Origin: Topomyia yanbarensis
Lineage: Eukaryota > Arthropoda > Insecta > Diptera > Culicidae
Reading direction: 5' to 3'
DNA length: 64,000 bases
Assembly (NCBI RefSeq): GCF_030247195.1
Contig: NC_080672.1
Span: forward strand, 89,801,113 to 89,865,112
The position numbers and the translations under genes were made by a program. Shown piece by piece: positions 45,314-56,558 of the stretch (within the stretch, counting starts at the first letter, position 1; every line of letters begins with the position of its first letter). A model generated the notes under the pieces. That model saw only the letters and a list, made by a program, of their open reading frames with translations. It was not told where the DNA came from and searched no databases.

Positions 45314-46920
45314 TTAAAGAAGATAGAGAGTTCTCATGTTAAACTTGATACAATTTTACTAACCGTTTTATTATTTTCCAACCTTTTGCATTATATTCAT
45401 TCATAATGTGTTGTCTCTTCGTGATTATCCCGATAAATACTAAGACTGCAACAATTCCAAAAGCGTCAGTACGTTTCTGATAAAAAAATATTTCAAAATT
45501 TCACATAACATCACGATATAAAAAATGAAAATGATAAAATTAAGTCAAAAGAGCAGGGGGCCAAAATCAATAATGAACGTAAAAAATTAAGGACACTATC
45601 ATAAACATTACACATCAAGAAGCTGTCGTTTACGCAAATTTTTAAAATTCCTCATAGATTTTAGAAATATTTGATTTGGTGATCAATTTATTCTGATTTC
45701 CGAGATGATACGAATGCAAAAATCTAGAAATGATCCTTTTTCGCTTATTTTCAGGTATTCACTTGATTTCAAAACTGTTTAGCGAAACACTTGCCTGATT
45801 TATGTATTCCTTGAAACATGACCAACGTTGAAAACACAATTTGCTACCAACCCGTTCGGAAAAACCAACATTTGCTGATCAATATTCTCATTTACAAAAT
45901 TCAATCTGCCCCGAAATTACCAAAGTAAATTAAGCTCACCTGAAACCCTTCGCTTCCAGACTAATCACTAATTCAAACATCATCTAGTTAGAGTCGTTAA
46001 TCAGATTCCAAAATCTATCGACTAAACTATTCGAAAAGTAATTATCGAAACAATCGCAATCCTGTGGAAATCCTGTTCGCTGGTTTGCCAAATGTCCCGA
46101 AAAGTTCCAAACGACAATATTGAAGGCTAGTTTTCCGCATCCACCACCACCACGCGCCCCAAACGTGTAGCTTTTTCTATATCAAACGGTGACTCGATTT
46201 TCCACCCCACTGCTGCTGGCTGCCGGCAGCAGACCCAAATTGCGGAAAACGGTTAATTTTTAATGCCATCCACGACGTGTTTATTGGCATATCAACAAGC
46301 TTTTAATTAGAGTAAATTCAATTGGAAAGGATTTTGAGCTCTGTTACCCCGTAACTATCACCGGAATCAGGATCGGACCTTCCGCTGCGCCACCACCGTC
46401 CTGTGACCTGGCATGACTTTTCAATGAAATCGTAACTGATGCGAAAAAGTGTGAAATCGGTCCGCGTGTAATCCGATCGGTGTGTTCGGAATGTTTCGAA
46501 ACGAATTTAATTGCCTCAAAGCAATCGATAAACCCGTGATAGTTCGCATACTCGAAACTCGTTCTGCTTCACGGCTCGAGTACAACAGCCAGGTGTACAA
46601 ATGAGAAATGGGCACAAGTTTCTTCATTTATAACTTTTCTGTTGCCGCTGCAATGGTTCATATTCACTCGAGTGGTGAAGATAGATTTGCACCTAGAAGC
46701 GTGAAGAGTTCAAGAAATTTGGTAAGAGCAGCTCTACCAACCGTGAGAGAAAAACTGGAGAATAAGTTAATAAATCGTGTCGCTGGTACGATGTTTAATT
46801 TTTTTGGCTTTAGTCAGACTTTTTAGCAAAATCTGAAAATCGGATGAGTAGGAGCGCATTTATGAGTTTAGTTGAAGAAGCACATTGAGCTAGAGACTAA
46901 GTCTTCATTGAAAACACTAA
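45314..46920. other. AT-rich, then a balanced island with enhancer-like look
   Basis: 45314-46070 AT-rich, nothing seen. 46080-46600 is balanced and does not resemble repeats. Within it 46250-46340 packs homeodomain-like (TTTTAATTAG), forkhead-like (GTGTTTATT) and similar sites into one block. This is typical in look for a conserved regulatory element, but there is no proof. Frame 46608-46826 (+, 72 codons) has no motif. Confidence 0.25.
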
Positions 46921-46925
46921 GAAAT

Positions 46926-47000
46926 GGTATGCCTTCGAGCTGAACTCGAACCTGCGTTTTCTAAGCCTCTAGTTGGATGCGTTAATTACTTCACTGTCGA
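46926..47000 (-). pseudogene. tRNA-like SINE remnant
   Basis: Minus strand contains a good B box (GGTTCGAGTTC, 46942-46952) after GGCTTAGAAAACGCA and an A-box-like AACGCATCCAACT. The T stem is imperfect. Not a functional tRNA; a decayed tRNA-derived SINE is likely. Confidence 0.45.
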
Positions 47001-47857
47001 TAATTACCGTTTCTTTATTCCAAAATAGTACTACATAGATGACGTATATGGAAGAAAGGGGAATACTCTTTTAAGTAAACAATCATTTATTTTAAATTCA
47101 GACACGACCAAATTTATTTAGAAATGTTCTCAAAAAATTATCACGAAGCAAACGGCGAGATTTGGAGCACTGTAAGTGAAACCATTCCACCTGCGCTGGT
47201 GTGAATAAATATGCATGGTAATATTTTAAGCTTTTCGTGATTGAATGGATTTCCGCAAACAGGGAAATAAATAGGCCTTTTAAAGTTTCCCCCCTATTAC
47301 CCCGAATTCATTCTGCTACCATCTGAACGAGCCGTCAATCAAGCCAGAATAGAACCCCACCGGGATACGAAATGAGCAAAAGTTTGGCTCTTTGCCTTCG
47401 GGATAATTAGAAAATAATACGCCAGCTAATGCCTTCTAATAATAACTCCCCTCCGTAGAACAAACAAAAGATAAAAGCAGACAAATAATTGCACATATCC
47501 TTGTTGATTGCAGTCTAACCTTCCCCCTTTTTTTCCTCGGATTGATGTTATCCCAAAATAAAATTGCTTCAACCTTCAGGCATCGGTTTTCCTTGTTGGC
47601 TTTAACTCGACTGCAGTGTAAGAGCTGATCCAGTTTTGTGAGCCAACACTGGTATAAATTACATCGGCTAATACCTACCCCGAACACAAGTAGCCGGCCA
47701 TATATGTAGCAATAGCGGAGCAGTGTGATGATTCTTGATTGGCCATCTCCAATTTCTCGGACCGTGTGTTGCCGAAGATTTAAAGCGAGGGCGATAGCGT
47801 TTTATTGGGGCTAAAGCGATTATTTTTAGGATTATCGAAGCTCGCTCCTTGTGCTAC
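47001..47857. other. No gene recognised
   Basis: Mixed composition. 47190-47300 is AT-rich with ATATGCATGGTAAT (octamer-like). Frame 47436-47687 (-) lacks motifs. Nothing supportable. Confidence 0.3.
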
Positions 47858-47935
47858 CCTTGACTGGAGTCGAACCGAAGTCCTTTGCAGGACACAGTAT
47901 ATCGAGTGTCTGCACGACCAGAAAACGGGGGCAGC
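47858..47935 (-). pseudogene. tRNA-like SINE remnant
   Basis: Minus strand has a perfect B box (GGTTCGACTCC, 47866-47876) followed by AGTCAAGGG. Upstream TGGTCGTGCAGACAC could be a mutated A box at the right distance. No paired acceptor stem is convincing, so it is called a pol III-type SINE fragment. Confidence 0.45.
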
Positions 47936-48940
47936 AATTGTCTTCCGTTTCATTAAATAGACCTAATTTGGACAACGAAGAAAACGGAACAATCGACGAA
48001 AATGAGGGAATGTGTTTGGCTCTCGTCCGGGGTTAGTTTCACGGAAAATATGGCAACTACCAGCGAGTAAAATGTTACATATAATTTATACGTGACCGAT
48101 AAATTTGTTTTATAGTATTGATTAGGAGAATAAAGGCGGTTGATTTGGAAATAGTAGCCTCGAGTAGAGATTATAAGCATTGAAAACACCAAGACTACAT
48201 TGAAACGTACATTCAAGCATATATTTACGTAGCACAACATTTTATTGGGAGTTGGAAACTGATTTAAAAAAGATAACACAATATTAAGGTATAAGATTAC
48301 TTTTCTGTTTACCCGAGTACCATTTATTTAAAAAATAAATTATATTTATTTTTGTGCAAAACTGGGCATGGTATCTTCGTATTCATATTAAAATTTTGAC
48401 TCTCGATCTGGCTTAATTTACGGGACAGTTGGGCTGCCATGATCTTCTATAATCCGCCAGAATAAAAATTTGGCACCGGGGGAAAATTACTACCAATCTT
48501 ACTCCTTTTCACATAGTAAACCATACTGCTCAAAACTGCTCTGTTCCGCTCATATTTAGCTGTAAATTTTGTCGGTTTGATCCGGTATGGTATATTGCTT
48601 CCCCGTATAAACGAAGACTCCAAGAGCACCAGCCACGTTCGCTGTGGGATATAAGTCAAAAGAGCATTACTTTCCTCTACAACTAACAACAATGGAATGT
48701 GTAGAATGCTGGACTATGACATCGCCTGTGGTGTACACTGCAGTGTCTTTTGGAATTCTTTCTGGGAGCAAATAATTCGGCGATTCGCCAAACAAAATAG
48801 CAAAGGAGCAAAGCTCCCTTCCCTAGCGTACAGTTTAGGACCGCTGTATTTACTAAAACACGATTTCGTAACAAATATTACTCTAACATCTACGAAAGAC
48901 CAATTTGCTTCAATGAATTTTTCAATATCCCTCGTCAGAG
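47936..48940. other. No gene recognised
   Basis: AT-rich; frames at 47953-48279 (-) and 48697-48948 (+) show no family. The last part may belong to the upstream portion of the LINE below, but I could not read it. Confidence 0.3.
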
Positions 48941-48944
48941 GACG

Positions 48945-49109
48945 CTAGAAAGTTGGCAGACATCGTGGAGCAGGAAGGTAGCTACATTCTAGCATCCCGA
49001 AGGTATCAACAATATCTTGATTTTGAGGTATGGATTTGGGTCAGGATTTCATTTGTGTTATATCTGGGCTGATGTTCAATCACTACACGCTAGACGCTTA
49101 TATCCAACG
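48945..49109 (+). pseudogene. LINE ORF2 C-terminal part, left piece
   Basis: Plus strand, after several stops, reads IPKVS, then GMDLGQDFICVISGLMFNHY and TLDAYIQ. This is the usual text just before the Cys-rich tail of RNase H-type mosquito LINEs. It stops at the TA where the mariner is inserted (49110); the same frame resumes at 50260. Confidence 0.7.
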
Positions 49110-50259
49110 TAAAGGGTGTCCCACATCAGATTGCATCACGGAAAAAACGCGGCAGAAAATTACCTAGTGGACCGATCCTTTTCAGACAATAAAATAAGCT
49201 TTTGGCATATTTATTTCATTCAACTTCAATATCATAACCGTACGCTCGCACCTCACGCTTAACTCCACACATAAGGGTCTATACAACCTCTGACTGCAGC
49301 TTCTTCTGTACGGCAACCCACTTTTAGTACCTGCTTCATGATTGTCCTGTATTTTTCGATGGATCTTAGTTCCGGTGCGTTGAGGGGGCTCAGGTTCTTG
49401 ACTACGAAAGTGACCCCGTTGGCTTCGTACTACTCCAGGACAACATTTGAATAGTGGCACGAAACAAAGTCCTGTCAGCAGAACGCAGGGCTGTCGTGTT
49501 GCTTCAACAGAGGAAGCAAACGCCTCCATAGACACTCCTTAAGGTAAATCTCCCTGTTTACAGTCCCGGTAGTTACTAACGGCACATTCCATTTGCCACA
49601 TGAGTAGATCGCTTGCCAAATCATGTATTTATTGGCAAACTTTGAAAGTTTCTGCTTCTTTACTTCCTCCGGAGCATCAAACTTGCGCTGGGTAGTGAAG
49701 AACAGTAGCCGCAGAAGCTGCCGGAAGTCCGCCTTGACGTAAGTCTCATAACCCACGATGAGACAATGAGGCTTCGTCAGCATCTGGGGGTACCGTTTCC
49801 GAGCCCGTGACTTTCCAATCGTATTTTGCCGATTGTCACGATTTACAGCCTTCTGCACTTTGTACGTATGCAGACCCTTTCGGTCCTTGGTTGTCTGAAC
49901 GAAAGACTTGGAAAGATTCAACTATTTGGTCATATCCCTGACGGAAGAATGGGGAATCCGCTAAAACACTTTCCCTACACGCTTGTGATCCTGATCATTA
50001 ATAGAACATCGTTGACTTCACGATTTCGAGTTGTTTTCCAATGCTCCGATGTGAGAGTTGAGGATTTTCCAGATGCTTGCGTAAATCAATTTGCGACGTT
50101 GCTTTTCGGGTGACGCCATTTTTTCCAATTTTCGAAAAACTCGCAGCGATAAACATACAATGTAAACAATATACTCAAAACTGCTTCTACTCAAATTTTC
50201 GAGAGAAAATACCCAATGGGTGTTTTCCTGTGATGTAATTTGAAGTGTGACACACTTTA
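49110..50259 (-). mobile_element. ITmD37E mariner, both ends present, defective
   Basis: Terminal repeats: TAAAGGGTGTCCCACATCAG at 49110 and, inverted, TAAAGTGTGTCACACTTCA at 50259, each followed by a TTRCATCAC block.TA is at both ends, the Tc1/mariner target. Length 1150 bases, near full length for the group. The transposase lies inside on the minus strand. The remnant at 12895-13436 is a second copy. It inserted into a LINE reading frame (48945-50520). Confidence 0.9.
49245..50119 (-). pseudogene. ITmD37E transposase, broken
   Basis: Start at the ATG 50117-50119 (MASPEKQRRKLI), after which two or more stops and shifts spoil the DNA-binding half. 49475-49921 is open for 148 codons: LHTYKVQKAVNRD, MLTKPHCLIVGYETYVKADF, FANKYMIWQAIYSCGKW, TTGTVNREIYLKECL. 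In the next frame DFVSCHY and, 37 residues after its Asp, the Glu of APELRSIEKY give the D37E signature. The first catalytic Asp is replaced: the family's DETYVK reads YETYVK. The enzyme is dead by both stops and active-site loss. Unspliced, as usual for mariners. Confidence 0.9.
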
Positions 50260-50520
50260 TTGGGTAAACGAATAGTGGTGTCTGCACTTGCGGCGACGAT
50301 TATCACGATATCGATAATATTGTCTGGGCATGCGCCAAGTATTATTCTACCAGATATCTACTATTGGATCCCCTCATGGAAGATGTTCCGGTTCGGGATG
50401 TACTGGCAAGCCACGATCTTCTCTATATAGCCCTCGTATACACCTTTCTAAAAACCATGAACTTACGTGAAAATGCCAAGCTGTGTGCTCATAAAAATAG
50501 CTCTAATAGACTTCCTTAAT
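50260..50520 (+). pseudogene. LINE ORF2 C-terminal tail, right piece
   Basis: Plus strand in the frame of the left piece: IG-stop-TNSGVCTCGDDYHDIDNIVW, then WACAKYYSTRYLLLD, VPVRDVLASHDLLYIALVYT and FLKTMN. The CxC...DIDxxVWxC pattern is the Cys-rich end of I/LOA-type LINE proteins in mosquitoes. It reads open to a stop at about 50519. Role in the live element: nucleic-acid binding at the end of ORF2. Confidence 0.8.
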
Positions 50521-50524
50521 AAAA

Positions 50525-51255
50525 TTCAATCACTTCCTCTGGTATATAGAACGGCATTCCTAGTTGTAAAATGGTTGTAAAATTGTTGACCTTAGTTTAA
50601 TATAAAAAATGCTATAATATTCTTCCTTGCTAAAAAAAACTATATTACTACTCATAAAAATAGCAATGTCAATGTATACACCAAAGGGGCGTACAATTGA
50701 GACTCCACCAGATGACAACGCAATGGCCATATCTTTCTTATTCAGATTTATTTACTATCAATGGGGTTGTTCTGAAATTTTAAGTGGATAAATGAATTGA
50801 ATAAACAGCGAACGTATTTGAGTTACATGACACGGAAATTTCATCAGAAAAGATTTCAAATTTAAAAAAAATGCCGAAAATCAATGCAAACTTTTGGCAC
50901 TAGTTTTCACAATTTTATGCAAAAATAAGTGGGTCAGATATGTAGCCACCTCCTTAAATCTGCAGCAAAGATTATGGAGTAATCAGATCGAGAAGAAACC
51001 CCCATGCCGTACCGTAAGAATTGAAGTCTCCTGGACGCCGTGAGAAGTTTCGAAATATCACAAAGCTACCGGTGCCCAACCTAGGGCCAACCTGTCTCAA
51101 ACTACATTGAACAACTGATTTAAATGTCAGGTGAGGTTTTCGGTGTTTTCAGAAAGTTCTCGGAACTCCTTGTTTGATGTCAAATTTTTAAAAATAGAAG
51201 CGATTTGTTTCGGCTTTGTGTCAAAACTTCCAAGAGTTGATATGTTTGACATCCA
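50525..51255. other. No gene recognised
   Basis: AT-rich, no inverted repeat or frame of note. Possibly the LINE 3' UTR at the start. Confidence 0.3.
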
Positions 51256-51256
51256 A

Positions 51257-51352
51257 CCCAAGTAACAATTGAAGTTTTATAGCATGCTACAAGTGCAATC
51301 TAAGTTTTATGAGTGGCTATAAAACTACCATACAGCCTCAATTGCTACTAGG
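51257..51352. repeat. 96-base MITE, CCCAAGTAACAATTG termini
   Basis: CCCAAGTAACAATTGAAGTT at the left; the right end CAGCCTCAATTGCTACTAGG is its diverged inverse. Internally it shares TTTTATAGCA and CTACAAGTGCAATCTAAG with 56462-56558. Confidence 0.75.
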
Positions 51353-51595
51353 CAAGGAGTCTCATCTGCCTATAGTTTTTATGGGCAGCAATAGAGGTCG
51401 CCATATGATGACCATCAGAATCACACTCTTCCTGTGCTAAGAGAACATAATTACTGGTCGTGGTGAGTGGTGAAGCTTTTTTTAGAATTCCTGCAAAAGA
51501 GTATTTAAAGTCGTGGGAACGCTTCAGAATCCCGTACGTTGGGTATGATAATAGATAATATGGACACTTTCAAGAATACACACAATCTTCTTTTT

Positions 51596-52109
51596 TACAT
51601 TTTAACGACATTCAATTAGTTAGAGATAACTGGGTAGGGAAAGTTATGAAACTTAGAGCCATAGTACTCAAGTGAGAGCAAGGATGTGAAGTAAACAGAT
51701 CGGAAAACTAGAAGTGGCAGGGTCATTAGAACAGGCTTAATATCGTACGGGCTTAATCTTTGTCTTCTGTTAATGAGGGTCGAGCTTAGGCAGAATAACT
51801 ACGAATCACCCGAGTTCACAAACATGTGTTCTGATAAAGGTAGACGTATCTATCTTTACCGTGACCTTTATCAGGACACATGTTTGTGAACTCAGGTGAT
51901 TCGTAGTTATTCTGCCTAAGCTCGACCCTCATTAACAGAAGACAAAGATTAAGCCCGTACGATATTAAGCCTGTTCTAATGACCCTGCCACTTCTAGTTT
52001 TCCGATCTGTTTACTTCACATCCTTGCTCTCACTTGAGTACTATGGCTCTAAGTTTCATAACTTTCCCTACCCAGTAATCTCTAGCTAATTGAATGTCGT
52101 TAAAATGTA
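51596..52109. repeat. Near-perfect inverted repeat, 246-base arms
   Basis: Left arm 51596-51841 and right arm 51864-52109 differ at only about four positions over 246 bases (near 98 percent by eye), with a 22-base spacer. Each arm matches the single-arm copies at 3281-3446 and 61775-62005, which are much more diverged. The arms end TACATTTTAACGACATTCAA and its inverse. A transcript would fold into a long duplex. It could be a head-to-head pair of SINE-like units or a young fold-back element. Confidence 0.95.
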
Positions 52110-52124
52110 AAAAAGAAAATGTGA

Positions 52125-52537
52125 CTAACATAGTCGAAATAAAGAAGGAAAAAAAGACACAATCTTCAGCATTCCCAATACGAGAATCATCATACGAGTC
52201 TTATTACTAAAATTTCCCATTTGTGCTAACAGCTGAATGGGCAGTCGATCCTTGTTGAAGAATATGTAATTGAATGAAAAGCAGTACCGCCAAAGGTCAC
52301 CCGACATGAGTTTGAATAGATACACTACTTTGTCCCATTCAGTGCGATTGCCATTCAAAATCTTCGTTTAATGAAGCGAGGGGTCCTTGAAACTATTTCT
52401 CTTGCGTGCATCAGTAGATTCACGCACGGAAAACTCGAATCTGTGTCCACACCGTCAATCTCAACTTTGTGAGCGGGTATGTAGACGTAGTAGTCCTTAA
52501 TTAGAAGGCTTGTCGTCAGCAACGTTATTTGCGTGCT
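52125..52537 (-). pseudogene. Protein-coding remnant in two adjacent frames, unrecognised
   Basis: On the minus strand, 52355-52537 is open in one frame for 60 codons (includes IKDYYVYIPAHKVEIDGV and VNLLMHAREIV). At its stop a neighbouring frame is open from 52358 to 52125 (includes YLFKLMSGDLWRYCFSF and LPIQLLAQMGNFSNKTRMM). The handover at one point and the ordinary protein-like text in both halves suggest one gene with a single frameshift, either a host pseudogene or an integrated viral or transposon gene. I do not recognise the family. It ends 15 bases from the inverted repeat. Confidence 0.4.
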
Positions 52538-52539
52538 TT

Positions 52540-54960
52540 ATATAGAATATCGTAATTCTGAGCGTATCTGGGCGAACTATCGAGATATCTATCTCGGCTG
52601 CATTATCATTAGATTATCTTTGATCCGAAAGAATCTAGATCTAGAATGATCCGACCGAATTCAATGTTTGATTGTTTTTAAAGGGAAGTCTATGACGCCA
52701 AATTTTATTCGATATTCATTATACCATCTCTCATTGCTCTCGCCACTGGCAGTGAAAGCGTTCTGCTATAGTTTGAAAATTTACGTGGGATGCCAGAATG
52801 CCAGTTTTCTAAATTTTGTGTCAGTCTGACTTTTAAAATAAGAACCAGAATATAATATCACAAAAACGCAACAATAAATTACCAAAACCATGACTTACTT
52901 CCTGAAATCATGAACATGACAATCAAGGAAAGTGTTACTGAAGTTCGCGAAACACAAAGTTTGATTATTTGTATGTATCAAGAAATCGCTGCATGGTACT
53001 ATTTGCAATACAGGAGAATAGAGAAATGTGTAAATTTACATCTCCTGACCCTGACTTATACGAGCATCACTTAGTTTTACATTTGATTTTAATTCTAGAT
53101 GACGTTGAATTTCGTAAATCACGTAATTTTACTCCACATATACCGCTTGTTCTGAATGGCAGTAAATGTAAATTTATGTGATTGCGCATGTACCTACAGT
53201 ATTTGTGTCATGTAAAATTGAATGGACCACTGTTATATCTCGTCATTTCGTGAATTACGATTTGTTAAATTGTGTCATTCTTGCGATTGCGTCTATGAAA
53301 AAAATCATGTTTTTTGGTATGTATCGTTTAAAATAAACTAGTTTTGTGGATTCACAAATGATTTCATAAATACAAGGATTATCAATTTCAATTTTTTAGG
53401 CGATTCACTTTACGAAAAAATGATATTTTTCATGAATTTATGAATAGATTTTTAAATTGAAACTGCTACGTTTGGGCAAGGTTCAAGATATTGAATTAAA
53501 CAGGTTTTCAAGTTTAGAGACATCCAATTTTGTTGTTTAGAAATTTGTTATTTAGACGAAAAAAACGAATGTTAAAGATCAAAGAGATTCGATTAAGCAT
53601 ATAATTCACGATCCCATGAATCCAAAATACATCAACAAAACCTCAAAAATTCCAGCTCAGTGCCGTCCAGTTTAGTGCTCCTGTTGATACACAAATCACA
53701 CAATGTATTTCTGTTTGTCAGCAAACTCCAACAAGCGTACAATCAAAGAAAGCGCCCGCTTCGGTAGAAATCACTGCCAGTTAGAACATGAAAGGAAGGA
53801 ACTTTTGCTTTCCAACAAAGAACTTTTTATGCTCACTAGAAACATGCCGAAAGTTTTCACCCATTCCAACGCACCAATGAATGCAGCTGTGGAAAGTACC
53901 ACACAGAAGAGCAAATGCCGGATAACATTTCGTAGGGAAATCCAATAGTTTACAGGAAACACCAGTTTGGGGTTTTCTATATTTCATTTTTTTTTCGTTC
54001 TCTTCAGAATCCAGCATTCCAGCATCTTTGGGATAAGGGATAGTTTCAGTTTTGCAGAAGAAACTCCAGTAGCATCTCATAACGGCAGCAGGACAAACTT
54101 TGGTAAAGTGCAATTTAGCGATAGATAGTTGCAATGGACGCGAAACTTGTACCTGCACATAGCTACACTATTTGCGAACCGAATTCAGCAGGTATGCATG
54201 GTAATTGGGCGATCGTTGTAGCACGTGTGGCGAATTGTGTAACTTTCGTTTATTTGGATCTGCTGTTTAACAGAATGAACGTGCCGAAGGAATTGATGCT
54301 GGTTGGTTATGCTTTTACAGCGTAAAGTATCTTAACGCTCAGTCCTAAAATAAATATTAATTTATAATTTGTGATTTCAATTAATTAGTGATTTGGTAAA
54401 GTTATCCATTTTTTAATTAAAATATTTTCTGATAGAACCTACACATTATATCAAACAAGCCTGTCATCACTGCTCTAAACAGATCCCTCTTTTCATACTG
54501 CGCACAAAACGATCCAATTTTTTTTACGGATAATAAAATTCTGATTTTATGCTTACCTCCTCGGCGCGATAAGCATATCCTATGCTAGCTGCGGGGCTAA
54601 TGTCACATCAGTATCCAAGTTTAGCTCCAGCGAAGCAAATCGCGTTTTGAGACCAGGCGGTGGGGAAGAAAATGTATTTACGCAAAGTTCCATTCTTTCT
54701 AGTACCCTCTCTTATAGAGTTCGCGTGAGCTTGCTTCTATGGTCGTACCCTGCAACTACACTTTCCGAAGGAAGTCACATTTCATTTAGTTCTGATTTGA
54801 TGGGAGGAAATTTTGCACCAAATGCCATTTACTATGCTGACTTCATATAGGGCAAAGCTCATGTGCATGGCTGCGTTTTTGCGTTACCACGAGGGGTCTT
54901 CCGATTGGAAGATTCTTTCATTGTTTTTATTTAATTTTATTTTTAGTGAAGTGATCGGGT
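52540..54960. other. AT-rich; overlapping frames near 53.7-54.3 kb
   Basis: 52540-53690 AT-rich, nothing recognised. 53703-54325 is more balanced: 53703-53948 (+), 53781-54158 (-, 125 codons) and 54134-54325 (+) overlap or abut and have no motif I can name. 54360-54960 shows nothing. Confidence 0.25.
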
Positions 54961-54962
54961 AT

Positions 54963-55025
54963 GGGTTATTTCGTCGCATGGCGTTTCAACAAGGATCATT
55001 TCGCCAAATGAGTTATTTCGTCTAA
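54963..55025. repeat. Short degenerate minisatellite (TTATTTCGTC.AATG)
   Basis: TTATTTCGTCGCATGGC, ATTTCGCCAAATGAG and TTATTTCGTCTAAT follow each other at roughly 20-base steps. Confidence 0.5.
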
Positions 55026-55610
55026 TATAAATTCAGTTGAAAGATTATACCTAAAGAAATTTAAAATGTGACATGATAATATTAAGCTTGATTCGATGTT
55101 TAAAATTCGATCTCATTCATGGATCTAAAATGATCAAATTGGGGATCAATATTCAAATCGATTAATGAGCATTTGCAGAACGACATCCACGGAAGACACA
55201 AAGGATGCGTTGCGGTCATCTCGTAGTTCAGAAGGATGCGAAAGTTAAACACGAAAACAATCCTACTGAAATGGGTGTAGGACTTTTCGTAGGCTTTGTA
55301 GAACGTACTATAATGGAAATAGGAATGAGGATCGAAATTTGGATTGGGTTTTGAAAATGAAGACTTGTTCCTATCCGGAACCCGGGTATTATTTTTATGG
55401 CTAACTCGACCAGCTTGCAGGAATTTTGTGTACATAAAAAATCTGATTTCCATTTGGGTAGTATACCGAATGGAAAACAGTAGAAATGAGAGCATTCACA
55501 AACATCAACATTCAATCACGGAAGTGCAGAAAGTTGTCTCGATCCCAAGGTAGGAGTAAATAAAAAATATTTTTTTTCCAGATGAACTATGCTTTTATCA
55601 TCAAACACAT

Positions 55611-55690
55611 GGTGCTCCCGAGCTCAGTTGGTGAGTCCCTCGTAGTTGTGTTCAACATGTTCGTCTACCGAAACTAGTTCACTGCATGAC
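55611..55690 (+). pseudogene. tRNA-like remnant (D arm intact)
   Basis: A near-perfect tRNA D arm and A box (GAGCTCAGTTGGTGAGT) lies at 55619-55635; the T-arm region is mutated (ATGTTCGTCTACC). It is preceded by a T-rich tract and an AG that could be a splice acceptor, but the tRNA reading explains the conserved core better. Decayed SINE head or tRNA pseudogene. Confidence 0.4.
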
Positions 55691-55733
55691 GGAAGTAAAA
55701 GTAGGTGATAAATTTCCATAAAATTTGTTTTAG

Positions 55734-55944
55734 ATTCATCCCCTCGATTACCAGACTGCCGGAGCAACTTTGTGCACACTATGCGCTACAAGTTGGAACG
55801 GAACTATCCCATTACCTTTCCTCAGAACTTTGCTCGACTAATACCTTCGTTAACATATACCACCTGCGAAAATGTCATCAAAAGTTTAAGAAGACACCAA
55901 CAGAGCCGCATGACGGCCGCCGGGATGTCATTTTAGAGCTTTAA
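55734..55944 (+). CDS. Possible exon after a good splice acceptor, frame unclear
   Basis: TTTGTTTTAG at 55724-55733 is a good acceptor, and two frames stay open after it. One gives ITRLPEQLCAHYALQVGTEL and ends at a TAA at 55942-55944; the other gives NFVHTMRYKLERNYPITFPQ and FARLIPSLTY, ending at 55934-55936. The second is basic and looks more like a protein. No family recognised. Either a terminal exon or another transposon fragment. Confidence 0.2.
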
Positions 55945-56225
55945 TAGAGAAACGCATTAGAATATATGAGTCAGAGGTGTACCATATAGAATCTATATAT
56001 TCCCTGTTACATATTTAACGATCTTGTTGATATCTGATAATGATGCAAATCCATTGAATAGAATTACACTGAAAGCATCAGGATTGAATGAATGATTTAC
56101 TCTTGTAATCATTGTTTTTGTTGAACATTCCGTAACTAGTAGCTGGTCGCCAAGATCGGACAATACTACACTCGATAACAGTGGGTCAATCAACGTTAGT
56201 GCAAATACTTCTCCTGAATTACAAA

Positions 56226-56454
56226 CAGAGATGCCAGGTATTTTTCTCAAATGTCTGCAATAATAATTTTAAAAGTCTGGGAAGAACAAAAATGTCAGGA
56301 AAGCTAGTGTAATCAAAAGCCTTTTCATTCAAAAATCTGTAAATATCTGCAACCAAACTAAAAAATCTGCAAATATCTGCGTCATCGAAGAAATCTGCAG
56401 CTTTAATTAAAAGTCTGCGAATGTGCAGACTTGTCTGCAAATCTGGCATACCTG
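56226..56454. mobile_element. 229-base hAT-like MITE
   Basis: Ends CAGAGATGCCAG and CTGGCATACCTG (inverse CAGGTATGCCAG). Flanks ATTACAAA (56218-56225) and ATTACAAC (56455-56462) form an 8-base duplication with one mismatch, as for hAT elements. The interior repeats AAATCTGCAAATATCTGC. Confidence 0.8.
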
Positions 56455-56461
56455 ATTACAA

Positions 56462-56558
56462 CCCAAGTAACAATTTAAGTTTTATAGCACACTACAAGTG
56501 CAATCTAAGTTTTAAGAAAGGCTTCAAGAGTGCCAAAAAACCTCAATTGTTACTTGGG
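56462..56558. repeat. 97-base MITE, CCCAAGTAACAATT termini
   Basis: CCCAAGTAACAATTTAAGTT at the left and CCTCAATTGTTACTTGGG at the right. It starts at the edge of the hAT-like MITE's target duplication, so the two insertions share a junction. Confidence 0.85.
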
